DNA from: Algoriphagus sp. TR-M9 | GTDB taxonomy: Bacteria > Bacteroidota > Bacteroidia > Cytophagales > Cyclobacteriaceae | Reading direction: 5' to 3' | Assembly: GCF_027594545.1 (NCBI RefSeq) | Contig: NZ_CP115160.1 | Span: 310,001-374,000, forward strand | DNA length: 64,000 nucleotides | Shown: in pieces, positions 46,333-55,410 of the stretch | Layout: each line of letters opens with the position of its first letter | Numbering within the stretch: the first letter of the stretch is position 1 | The notes under the pieces: generated by a model | The model's input: the letters and a program-made list of their open reading frames with translations, nothing else | Database searches by the model: none | What the model was told of the DNA's origin: nothing | Translations under genes and position numbers: made by a program

Positions 46333-49300
46333 CTAGAAGGAATAACTTACCTGAGAACCTAGCTCAGGATCGAGTTCTACATTTGCAAAGACACCGATCT
46401 CCTGCTGAAGATCTTCCACGTGGCTGATGATACCAACGATCCGGTTTTCGTGGCGAAGTGATTTGAGCGTTTCAAAAACCACCCGTAGTGCATTTTTATC
46501 CAATGCTCCGAAACCTTCATCCATGAAGAAAAAGCTTTGATCTGCTTGGTTGAGAGCTTTTACTTTCTCTGCCAAAGCCAATGCTAAACACAGGGAAGCT
46601 TGGAAAGTCTGACCTCCGGAAAGCGTTTTAAGCAAGCGCTTTTTTCCGCCGTTCAAGTAGTCAATAACCCAGAAGGTATTGTTGTCGTCAATTTCCAAGC
46701 TTAGGCGATTTTTGCAGAGCTTCATAAAGCGAACATTCGCTGTATTACAAAGCTCTTTCAGGTAAATCGAACTTACAAACTTCACGAAGCCACTGCCTCG
46801 GAACAGGTTGTCCAGCTCCTTGAGGTAACTTTCCCGGGTTTCCAGCTTGGCGAAATTTGCCTGAATATTTTTCTTCTCGGCTAGTTTAGAGATGGCTTCC
46901 TGGATCTCTTGGTCAAGCAATAGTACCTGGTTTTGGCAGGTCTCCGCATTGATTTTCAAATTTTCGAAGGAAGAAAAGAGCTCTTGAAAAGCTTGCTCCA
47001 GAAAATCCGCTACTCCTGCTTCGGCTTCCAATTCCTGAATTCTATTTTCAGCAATGTCATACTTTCGGTCAAAGTCGGCAATGTCTTTTGCTACCTTTTC
47101 GGCATCTATGGAATGTTGGAAAAGCTGGATCAGTCGCTCCTCATCCAAGAATCCATGCTGAACTTTTAACTCATTGTATTTTAAAGAAAGCAGCTCTAGC
47201 TTTTCCGTACGCTGGTCTCGTAGCTGTGTGAAATTGGCCAGATCTGCCAAGTTCTTGTCCGATACGCTGCGTTTTTCACGAAGATGTTTTTGTTTTCCTT
47301 CGAGCGATTGAAGCGCCTCCTCAATGTCTTTTTCCACCTTGTCAATGGCGGCTTGTATCTGCGAGGATTCTTTGGTAAAAAACTGCTTGCAGAAAGCCAT
47401 ATCACGGATTTCCTCTTTTTTTGCGGAAATACTGGAAAGCACTGATTGAAGTTTGAGCTGGGCCTGTTGCAGTTCTTTTTCTGATTTCTCAATCGAAACC
47501 CGCTCAGCATCCCAGTTTTTGCGAAGCGTTTTCACTTCTTGGATGAGTTTTTCCCGGCTTTGGGAACTGTGTTCTATGGCCTGGATTTTCGTCAATAATT
47601 CAGCATGTGAACCAATTCCTTCTTTGGCAAGAGTGGTTTTGATGGAACTGAGGTTTTCACGCAATTGCTGTAAGTCCTTCTTTTTCGCAGCGCTGTTTTT
47701 TTGATGATTTTCGAGATGAAAGCGCAATTCACTTTGTGTGGATTTGGAAGTTTGTATCTGCTCAAGAAGTAGCTTAGCACTCTTTATTTGCTGGGTTATT
47801 TCCCCTAAATCTACAGCTCCATCACCTTCAAGCGGATTTGGATGGTCCATGGCTCCGCAAAGTGGACAAGGTTCGCCCTGATGCAGTAAGTGAACATGGG
47901 CGGCAAGGCCTTGTTTTTGTATCACCCCATCCCGTTGTTTCTCCAGTTCCTGAATGGCGGATTTCTGAGTAGATTCCCAGTTCTCCAGGGAGCCCAGATT
48001 AGCAGGAATAGTGCTTTGTAAGGTCTCAAGTTTTTGGTTGATTCGCTCAACTTCTGTTGTTATTTCGGTCTCTTCAGCTTGAAGTTTATCCAATTGATTT
48101 TCCAGGTTTTTCCAGTCTTTAGCCCAACTGAGTAAATTAGCTAGGAAGGAGCTATCCGTAGAACTAATCTTTTCTGCCTCTGTTTCTAGCTCAGCGATTT
48201 TTGCTTCTAGTGTCTTTTGAGTCTGTTTTCTTCTTTCTATGGTTGGCTGTAAATCCTGCAGCTTATCATTGGCCACTACTCGCTGAGTTTCCAGGTTTTG
48301 GATTTCTATGACTTTTTTCAAATCACGGATTTTCGCTTCGCGATGTGGGCGCTCCTGATTTTTCTTTTTGAGCTCTACTTCTTCTTTTTCTAGGTCAGCT
48401 ACTACTTTGGCCAGCTCAATTTTGAAGCGCTCACAGTCAATTACGCTTACTTTGTACTTTTCCAGCTCGGCTTTTGTGTCCCGAATCTGTTCCCAAACTG
48501 GGCGAAGATGGGTTTTAGCTTTGATAAATTCGGAGTGAAGCTGCCGCTGTTTTTCGATTTCGGGGCGCTGTAAATTCAGGCTTTCTCGTTCTTTCCTAAA
48601 CTTGAGCAATTGAAGATTTTTACTTCGTAGGTCTTCTTGAAGTCTGAGTTTAGCTTCTGCGGTTTTTAGCTTTTGCGAAGCTTCTGTGGCCTGCTTTTTC
48701 AATTCCTTAAACTGACTTTGCTTTTCAGTCAACAGTTGCTCAGAAAACTCTTCCAAACCCTGCGATTGCGTTTCCAGACGGATTTTTTGCTCTTTTACTG
48801 TTTTGAGAAGAGTTCTAGTTTTGTCTTGAAGATCAAATCGCTCCAATCCAAAAAGCTCCTTCATCATCTTAGCCTGGTCCAGCGGTTTTTGATCGATAAA
48901 TTCTCGGAATTTCCCCTGCGGAATGATCACAGTCTGCTTGAAATGCTCTTTTTTCATGCCGATAATTTCCTCAGCACTAGAACTAATTGGTTCCCAATTT
49001 CCATCTACCTTTTCATAAAATGAGCGCTCCGCGGGCTTGATATCATCAAAATTCTTTGAGTTTCTTTTCGCTGAATAGCGAGCCAAGTAGGTTTTAGCAT
49101 TATTTCGTCCTGAGCTAAACTCAAAATTCAAAAGCAGTAAATCACTCTGCAAATTGACCATGCTGTTCTTTTCTCCCCGGTCGGAAAGCCGCTCGGTGCT
49201 TCCATAGAGTGCCAGAAGAATCGCTTCCAAAATCGAGGATTTTCCGCTGCCCACCGCACCAAAAATTCCAAACAATCCGGCTGCTGTAAGCTTATCAAAT

Positions 49301-49362
49301 TCTATCGTCTGCTTCTCCTTGTAGGAATACAATCCCTGAATGTCAAGTCTAATAGGAATCAT
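46333..49362 (-). CDS. sbcC: Exonuclease subunit SbcC
   Basis: This 1009-residue SMC/Rad50-like ATPase has Walker A GAVGSGKSSILEAI near residue 35, long coiled coils, a zinc-hook CxxC (CPLCGAMDHPNP) near residue 505, and the C-terminal signature LSGGQTFQASLCLALALAEK followed by Walker B FFFMDEGFGALDK. With SbcD it cleaves hairpins and protein-blocked ends. It overlaps sbcD by 4 nt. Confidence 0.95.
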   Translation of the reverse strand: MIPIRLDIQGLYSYKEKQTIEFDKLTAAGLFGIFGAVGSGKSSILEAILLALYGSTERLSDRGEKNSMVNLQSDLLLLNFEFSSGRNNAKTYLARYSAKRNSKNFDDIKPAERSFYEKVDGNWEPISSSAEEIIGMKKEHFKQTVIIPQGKFREFIDQKPLDQAKMMKELFGLERFDLQDKTRTLLKTVKEQKIRLETQSQGLEEFSEQLLTEKQSQFKELKKQATEASQKLKTAEAKLRLQEDLRSKNLQLLKFRKERESLNLQRPEIEKQRQLHSEFIKAKTHLRPVWEQIRDTKAELEKYKVSVIDCERFKIELAKVVADLEKEEVELKKKNQERPHREAKIRDLKKVIEIQNLETQRVVANDKLQDLQPTIERRKQTQKTLEAKIAELETEAEKISSTDSSFLANLLSWAKDWKNLENQLDKLQAEETEITTEVERINQKLETLQSTIPANLGSLENWESTQKSAIQELEKQRDGVIQKQGLAAHVHLLHQGEPCPLCGAMDHPNPLEGDGAVDLGEITQQIKSAKLLLEQIQTSKSTQSELRFHLENHQKNSAAKKKDLQQLRENLSSIKTTLAKEGIGSHAELLTKIQAIEHSSQSREKLIQEVKTLRKNWDAERVSIEKSEKELQQAQLKLQSVLSSISAKKEEIRDMAFCKQFFTKESSQIQAAIDKVEKDIEEALQSLEGKQKHLREKRSVSDKNLADLANFTQLRDQRTEKLELLSLKYNELKVQHGFLDEERLIQLFQHSIDAEKVAKDIADFDRKYDIAENRIQELEAEAGVADFLEQAFQELFSSFENLKINAETCQNQVLLLDQEIQEAISKLAEKKNIQANFAKLETRESYLKELDNLFRGSGFVKFVSSIYLKELCNTANVRFMKLCKNRLSLEIDDNNTFWVIDYLNGGKKRLLKTLSGGQTFQASLCLALALAEKVKALNQADQSFFFMDEGFGALDKNALRVVFETLKSLRHENRIVGIISHVEDLQQEIGVFANVELDPELGSQVSYSF

Positions 49363-50588
49363 GCTTCGTTGTTTTGGCTGATGACTTCTTTGAAAATTGT
49401 GAGCAATTCTTCGTTTGGCTCCTGGCCTTTGTCGCTTTCATAGAAAAGTTTGAAGAGGCTTTCCATATCTTTTCCTAGGTCTTCTACTTGCAAACTGGTG
49501 TTTTCCCGGCCCAAAGGATTTTTGATCTGAGGGATCAGGTTCACGATTCCGTCGTGGGCTTTCATGATTGCTTTTCGGGTGGCCGCTTCTATGGAACTTT
49601 CCGTGATGTAAGTCAACTCTACAAAGCAGTAGGGATTTTCTTCAAGCCATGCCAGGGTATCTGTTAGTTTATCGAAGGTTTTGCGGTAAAGTGGTCTTCC
49701 TTCTTTTAACCCGACTGGCGTAAAGGTGACAGGTTTTTCTGGTTCGGCTTCGATGATCACCACTTGCTTTTGCTGGTCTGCTTCGCTAAAAGAGTAAGCG
49801 AGAGGCGAACTGGAATATACCACTGGACAATGCTCGTGCCCTACCGCATGGTAGCGATGTAAATGACCTAAAGCTGCATATTGGATTTGATAAGGGATAT
49901 TTCTGGTGAAAAGAGCCTGTGTTCCGCCAACATGAAGAATCGGTCGCTCAGATTCTGGTTCGGCTTCCGGTTTTTCTCCTTCTTTCATAAAGAAAAAGTG
50001 TCCGGCAAAGAGATTTACTCCTTTTTCATCGCAGTATTGCTCTGCAATCTCGTTCCACTTTGCACCCATCAAATTGCGGAATTCCTCCTCACGATCTCCT
50101 TCGCCCAAGTAAGTTTTCATCGAAACCTCATTGGCATAAGGAGCTAAAATGATTCGAACTGGAAAGTCAATTTGGGGCAGTTTCATCTCTACAAAACCTG
50201 TTGCAGACTGTGTGATCTCTATACCATTATCCAACTTTCCAGTTGGGATGACGGTGTCGTATTTTCCATAAAAGAATATGCCCATTTCGCGGGCCAGTGG
50301 ATCCGGGGCTTCGACAAATTGCGTACTGTCATGATTTCCGGAGATGGCGATAATCGGCCGTTTGCCGCCTTTGGAGAGCCTGCGGAGTGATTTGTAAAGC
50401 AATTCTACAGCTTCGTGATTGGGATTGAAGGTATCGAAAATATCACCCGCTAATAGGATCAGATCCACTTCTTCTCTATCTGCGATCTGCTGGATTTCTT
50501 CTAAAACCAGCTTTTGCTCTTCTAGTCTGGAGTATTCTTGCAATCTTTTGCCCAGGTGCCAATCGGCTGTGTGGAGGATTTTGATCAT
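49359..50588 (-). CDS. sbcD: Exonuclease subunit SbcD
   Basis: This Mre11-like nuclease is started at the ATG at 50588 (MIKILHTADWHLGK), seven codons inside the longest frame, since the family begins just before the first metal motif; length 409. Phosphoesterase motifs are HTADWHLGK, LLAGDIFDTFNPNHEA, ISGNHDST and AGHFFFM with AALGHLHRYHAVG. It forms the SbcCD complex with the next gene. Confidence 0.95.
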   Translation of the reverse strand: MIKILHTADWHLGKRLQEYSRLEEQKLVLEEIQQIADREEVDLILLAGDIFDTFNPNHEAVELLYKSLRRLSKGGKRPIIAISGNHDSTQFVEAPDPLAREMGIFFYGKYDTVIPTGKLDNGIEITQSATGFVEMKLPQIDFPVRIILAPYANEVSMKTYLGEGDREEEFRNLMGAKWNEIAEQYCDEKGVNLFAGHFFFMKEGEKPEAEPESERPILHVGGTQALFTRNIPYQIQYAALGHLHRYHAVGHEHCPVVYSSSPLAYSFSEADQQKQVVIIEAEPEKPVTFTPVGLKEGRPLYRKTFDKLTDTLAWLEENPYCFVELTYITESSIEAATRKAIMKAHDGIVNLIPQIKNPLGRENTSLQVEDLGKDMESLFKLFYESDKGQEPNEELLTIFKEVISQNNEA

Positions 50589-50711
50589 GTGTATGCTAAA
50601 AGTGTACAAAGAACTAAATTACTTTAGCCTAAGGCTAGCTGCAAGCTATTTGAAACAATTGACATGAATTGGCATCTTTATTGAAAAGCAGGCGGTAATT
50701 CAGATCGATCT

Positions 50712-51209
50712 ATGTGGAATTGGGTTCTTATTGTAGTGGCCGCTATCTTGCCAGAGTATGCGCAGCCAGAGATGGCCTCAGATGCGCTGCTGATCCAGGA
50801 GGGGACGGCTAGTTTTTATGGTCGGAGATTTCATCTTAGGAAGACTTCCAATGGGGAGATTTTTCATATGGACAGTCTTACAGCTGCCCACAAAACGTTG
50901 CCCTTCAACACCCGAGTAAAGGTCACCCGTGTGGATAACGGGGAATCGGTATGGGTGAGAATCAATGATCGACTGCCCAGAAATTCCAAACGCATCATAG
51001 ACCTTTCAAGAAAAGCAGCTACAGACCTGGGCTTACTTCACGATGGTATTACCAAAGTGCGGATCGAAGTGGAAAATCTGCAAGAAATCCACCGGCTGAT
51101 CGAATACTATGGAGAGGAACCACCGGCTACGATTCGCTTGAGACCTGTGGAGGATCCTATCCAAATTCCCGAGGGGGAACTCGACCTGTCTATTCCACCT
51201 AATTTTTAG
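50712..51209 (+). CDS. RlpA-like double-psi beta-barrel protein
   Basis: This 165-residue protein has an N-terminal hydrophobic stretch (residues 1-15) and an RlpA domain: GTASFYGRRFHLRKTSNGEI, LTAAHKTLPFNTRVKVT, VWVRINDRLPRNSKRIIDLS. RlpA proteins bind or cleave peptidoglycan at the septum. No SPOR domain is present. The motif at the catalytic positions (NDRLPRN rather than NDRGPF) differs from active E. coli-type enzymes, so activity is uncertain. It diverges from sbcD. Confidence 0.85.
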   Translation: MWNWVLIVVAAILPEYAQPEMASDALLIQEGTASFYGRRFHLRKTSNGEIFHMDSLTAAHKTLPFNTRVKVTRVDNGESVWVRINDRLPRNSKRIIDLSRKAATDLGLLHDGITKVRIEVENLQEIHRLIEYYGEEPPATIRLRPVEDPIQIPEGELDLSIPPNF

Positions 51210-51290
51210 AATCATTAACATCCTTTATGCAATAAAGATTTTGACATTGAAGAATTTGTTAGTTTCTTAATAGCGGAAACTATTATTTCA

Positions 51291-52361
51291 ATGAAAAACT
51301 TAAACGCACTATTTTTCTGTAGCCTCCTTGTTTTTATGAGTTCTTGTGAAAAAGAACAAGAGCAAGTCGAAGAAGCCCCTACTGAATCATTTAGAAACGA
51401 AGTAGCCGCCACTGAGGTAAATGTCGCAATGGCTGAGCTTAAGAGCTTTGATTACCTGATCCAAGCCACCGGTAAGCTGGAAGCTGGGGCTGAGGTCATG
51501 TCGGTGATCGAGCAGGCAGGGTATCTACTCGAAGTAAATGTACGGGAAGGTCAGTTTGTACAAAAAGGTGAATTGTTAGCTCGATTGGATGCTACCGAGT
51601 CTGAGTTTAGGTTGGAAAAAGCCAAAATAGCCTTGCGGAATGCCAATGCCGAGTATGAGTCTGCCAAAATGGGTTTTGCGGCATTATTTGCCTCTGAGAA
51701 CAAAGAACAGCAGGAAGTGGTGGATGAGCAGCTCAAGGCAAAAAGTGGGGTTTTCCTCGCTGAAGTAGAGCTGAAGGAAGCCCAAATGAGTTTTGATAGG
51801 AGTGAAGTGAAAGCCCCTATTTCCGGGCAGGTGGCAGATTTGAAATTTAAAGCGGGGAGTCTGGTCGGAGCCAATGAGGAGCTCTGTGAAATACTGGGTA
51901 CAAACGAGATGATTCTAAAGGTAAAAGTGCTGGAGTCCGATATCAGTTTGATCTCCCTGAATCAAAAAGCTGAAGTTTATCCTATTTCAAGCACCGAAAC
52001 GGCCCTAACCGGAAAAGTCACCGGAATCAACCCGAAAGTAGATGAAAGTGGGCTGGTTCAAGTGTCCATTACATTGGGTGCCAACAAGAATTTGCTGCCT
52101 GGGATGAACGCAAGAGCAGTCATTCGAGCACCACAAAATAATAGCTTGGTGGTTCCAAAAGACGCTTTGGTTTATCGATCAGGAAGAGCAGTGGTCTTTA
52201 CGATTGAAAATGAGGAATCGAAGTGGAACTATGTGGAAGTGGGAAAAGACAACGGGGAAGAAGTGGAAATACTAGAGGGGATTGAGCCAAACAGCACGGT
52301 GATCACTTCCAATAACCTTCAGCTTGCACATCAGGCGCCGGTTCAAATTGTAAAGGAATAA
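51291..52361 (+). CDS. RND efflux periplasmic adaptor (membrane fusion protein)
   Basis: This 356-residue lipoprotein has a lipobox around Cys in LVFMSSCEKE. It shows the MFP pattern: biotinyl-lipoyl half VIEQAGYLLEVNVREGQFVQ, a helical hairpin around 95-140, second half SEVKAPISGQVADLKFKAGS, then the beta-barrel and a membrane-proximal domain (NNSLVVPKDALVYR). It links the two RND pumps that follow (3-nt gap) to an outer-membrane channel not encoded here. Confidence 0.93.
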   Translation: MKNLNALFFCSLLVFMSSCEKEQEQVEEAPTESFRNEVAATEVNVAMAELKSFDYLIQATGKLEAGAEVMSVIEQAGYLLEVNVREGQFVQKGELLARLDATESEFRLEKAKIALRNANAEYESAKMGFAALFASENKEQQEVVDEQLKAKSGVFLAEVELKEAQMSFDRSEVKAPISGQVADLKFKAGSLVGANEELCEILGTNEMILKVKVLESDISLISLNQKAEVYPISSTETALTGKVTGINPKVDESGLVQVSITLGANKNLLPGMNARAVIRAPQNNSLVVPKDALVYRSGRAVVFTIENEESKWNYVEVGKDNGEEVEILEGIEPNSTVITSNNLQLAHQAPVQIVKE

Positions 52362-52364
52362 GCC

Positions 52365-55300
52365 ATGGTTAGATTTTTACTGGCCCGTCCCATTGCAGTT
52401 TTCATGACTTTTTTGGCGTTGATGGTGTTCTCTTTCATCGTACTGCGTACCCTGCCCATATCTCTACTTCCGCCGATAGATGTGCCGCAGATCGTGGTCA
52501 AAGTCAGTTACCCCAATGCTTCTCCCGAGGCCATAGAGCAGAATGTATTGAATCCTATACGAGAGGGGCTGATCACGCTCAATGGTTTGGAAGAAATGGA
52601 CTCCAAAGCAGGTTCTGAAGTGGGGACTATACGGCTCACCTTCGATTATAGCACGCAGATGGAGTTGGCATATATTGATGTCAATGAGAAGATAGACCGG
52701 CTTACCAATTCACTTCCAGAAGATCTGGCTCGCCCTGAAGTCATCCGGATCAACACTTCGGACATTCCCGTGGCGCGGGTTCAAGTGGTGCCAAAAGAAG
52801 GAGTGAGTGAGGTCGAGGTAAGTCTTTTGGCAGAAAATGTACTGAAGAAAAGAATAGAACAGCTTCCGGGCGTTTCTCTGGTAGATATCAATGGGAAAAA
52901 GGAAAGGATCATCACAGTTCAGCCGGATGAACAAGCCCTAGCTGCACTGGGGATGACTCAGCAAAACGTAATTTCTGCCATACAGTCAGGCAATTCAGAT
53001 TTGCCGGGTATCTCCGTAAAAGACGGGCAATTTAGATATTTCTTGCGACTGGCTACACGGGTGGATACCCCTGCAGACATTGAGAGTTTGCCAGTTGCTG
53101 CTGCTTCTGGAGCTATTATTTCTTTGGGAAAACTGGCATCAGTCAAGTATGAAACTCAGGAGAATTTAGGGTATCACCTTTTTGGTACCCAGGAAAGTCT
53201 AGTCATTACCGTGCATAAGCAGGCTTCGGCCAAAATGAATGAGCTTATACCTGCGCTGAAAGAGGCTTTGGAACTCTTCAAAGTGGATTATCCGCAAGTG
53301 GATTTCGAACTGACCCAAGACCAATCCAATCTCCTGAATGCGGCCATTTCCAATCTGGAAACGTCCTTGCTCTTTGGAGGGATGTTTGCCTTTGCGGTGC
53401 TTTTCCTTTTTATGAAGGATTACCGGCTTCCTTTGATTATCGGCTTGAGCTTGCCTTCTTCTTTACTGATCAGTTTTTTGGTTTTTTACTTCTTCAACCT
53501 GTCTATCAATATCATTTCCCTTTCAGGTTTGGCACTGGGAATAGGTATGCTGATAGATAATGCTATCATTGTTTTGGATAACATTACCCGGAAGCGGGAA
53601 AGTGGTCTTGGACTATTTGACGCATGTGTGGAAGGTGTGAACGAGGTGATGGGCGCACTGATCAGTTCGGTCCTTACCACCTTGGCAGTGTTTGTGCCTT
53701 TGGTTTTTCTGAGCGGAATCTCAGGAGCACTGTTTTTTGATCAGGCGGTGGCGGTGACGGCAATTTTGTCCGTATCGCTAGCAGTGGCATTTATACTATT
53801 GCCTATGCTCTACTTTTTACTGTTTTCGCGCAGCAAGAAAGCCTACGATAATCAAGAGGGTCGGATATTCAGCAAGGTACTGGATCTCTACGAAGTGGGG
53901 TACAGAAGTGTGACTCAAAACCGGAATCTATCCTTTGTGCTGTTTTTAGTACTTATTCCTTTAGGTATAGGGATAAGTCTTCTACTGAAATCAGAGGGAT
54001 TGCCTGAAATCGAAAAACTAGACGCAACGCTAGAGGTGGATTGGAGTGAGCCTATTTCGGCAGCGGAAAATAGGGACAGAGTGGTTTCGCTACTGAATAC
54101 TTTGCAAGGAATTTACACACAAGCAGAAGCTGATGTGGGCGTACGTCAATTCTTATTGTTTGATGGGGAAAACTCCATTCAGCAGGCACTTTTGTACTTT
54201 TTGTTTCCTACAGTGGAAGAAAAAGTTTCTGCCATTGCCGAAATGGAGGCTTTCCTCAAGGATAACTACCCTGAGGCTTCCTTTACGCTGGGTGATGCCC
54301 CGAATGCGTTTGATCAATTGTTCAGCTCCTCACTTCCGTACTATGAAGTGAGGTGGAAGGACCTGGAAGGCAAAGAAGCTATTCCGGAGGAAAAAATGGA
54401 CCCTTGGTTGAGCCAGTTTCCTACGCAGCAGTGGGAGCGTGGTCCTGGCTTGCAGAAGGAAGCTTCTGTGGTTTTTACACTTAGAGCGGATAAAATGGCC
54501 ACTTATCAGATTCCAGTGGATGCCGTTCAGGATCAGATCAACAAGCTCTTTGGGAGCTATACCATTACAGATATCAAGAGATTTGGGGAGATTACTCCTA
54601 TCCGGCTGAAGGAACCAAACTCAAGGTTTGAAGACCTACTCCGGACCACCAGGGTTTCTGCCTCGGATTCTGTTTCTTACATTTTGGGGGAATTTGTGGA
54701 GCATGACTATGAGGATCACTATAAATATGTGACTGCAGACAAAGGCGGAATCTACCAATCCCTCAATGTGACCTCGGAAGACCCGGATGAGCTGGCGAGT
54801 GAATATATCCGATGGGGGCAGGAGAAAAACCTAGGAGTGACCATGGTAGGGCAGTATTTTAAGGATAAGGAGAATATCCAGCAATTGATCGGGATTTTGC
54901 TTATATCTGTATTGCTGCTGTATTTTATTCTGGCAGCTCAATTTGAAAGCTTCATTCAGCCTTTGATTGTGGTGTTTACCCTTCCCTTAGGGATAGGAGG
55001 AGCTTTTCTGGTGCTTTGGATTTGCGGAGCCTCACTCAATGTCATGTCAGCTATAGGTCTAGTAGTGATGCTGGGAATCATGGTAAATGATGCCATTTTG
55101 AAAATAGACACCATCAACAGGCTAAGGGCTGATTTTGTGGAGTCGGATATTATTTCTGCCGGGGAAGCGTTGGAAATGGCACTTCACAAAGCCGGTCAGA
55201 TCCGCTTAAAGCCTATCCTGATGACCTCCATAACCACTATTTTGGCATTGATTCCTATAGTTTTCAGTAGTGGTTTAGGAGCGGACTTGCAGAGACCTTT

Positions 55301-55409
55301 GGTGTTTTCTGTCATTGGTGGGCTTACTATTGGCACACTCACCTCCTTGTACTTTGTGCCTTTGGCCTATTGGTTTACCGTCTCAAAGAAATCTTTAAAA
55401 TCCAGCTGA
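52365..55409 (+). CDS. RND efflux permease (first of two)
   Basis: This 1014-residue protein has the RND layout: TM1 from residue 10, porter domain, TM2-6 (about 335-485), second porter domain, TM8-12 from about 845. TM4 has GIGMLIDNAIIVLDN with one conserved Asp of the proton relay; TM10 has LGIMVNDAILKIDTINR. Substrate is unknown. It ends 1 nt before the second permease. Confidence 0.93.
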   Translation: MVRFLLARPIAVFMTFLALMVFSFIVLRTLPISLLPPIDVPQIVVKVSYPNASPEAIEQNVLNPIREGLITLNGLEEMDSKAGSEVGTIRLTFDYSTQMELAYIDVNEKIDRLTNSLPEDLARPEVIRINTSDIPVARVQVVPKEGVSEVEVSLLAENVLKKRIEQLPGVSLVDINGKKERIITVQPDEQALAALGMTQQNVISAIQSGNSDLPGISVKDGQFRYFLRLATRVDTPADIESLPVAAASGAIISLGKLASVKYETQENLGYHLFGTQESLVITVHKQASAKMNELIPALKEALELFKVDYPQVDFELTQDQSNLLNAAISNLETSLLFGGMFAFAVLFLFMKDYRLPLIIGLSLPSSLLISFLVFYFFNLSINIISLSGLALGIGMLIDNAIIVLDNITRKRESGLGLFDACVEGVNEVMGALISSVLTTLAVFVPLVFLSGISGALFFDQAVAVTAILSVSLAVAFILLPMLYFLLFSRSKKAYDNQEGRIFSKVLDLYEVGYRSVTQNRNLSFVLFLVLIPLGIGISLLLKSEGLPEIEKLDATLEVDWSEPISAAENRDRVVSLLNTLQGIYTQAEADVGVRQFLLFDGENSIQQALLYFLFPTVEEKVSAIAEMEAFLKDNYPEASFTLGDAPNAFDQLFSSSLPYYEVRWKDLEGKEAIPEEKMDPWLSQFPTQQWERGPGLQKEASVVFTLRADKMATYQIPVDAVQDQINKLFGSYTITDIKRFGEITPIRLKEPNSRFEDLLRTTRVSASDSVSYILGEFVEHDYEDHYKYVTADKGGIYQSLNVTSEDPDELASEYIRWGQEKNLGVTMVGQYFKDKENIQQLIGILLISVLLLYFILAAQFESFIQPLIVVFTLPLGIGGAFLVLWICGASLNVMSAIGLVVMLGIMVNDAILKIDTINRLRADFVESDIISAGEALEMALHKAGQIRLKPILMTSITTILALIPIVFSSGLGADLQRPLVFSVIGGLTIGTLTSLYFVPLAYWFTVSKKSLKSS

Positions 55410-55410
55410 G

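Noticed and set aside
47453..47704. Plus-strand frames inside sbcC
   Set aside because: They mirror the coiled-coil region of sbcC and have hydrophobic, Ser/Phe-rich compositions expected from antisense reading.
44999..50588. DUF4143 ATPase next to sbcC/sbcD as a possible anti-phage defence island
   Set aside because: sbcCD is a common housekeeping repair pair, there is no restriction, toxin or integrase gene, and the ATPase is on the opposite strand with its own terminator.
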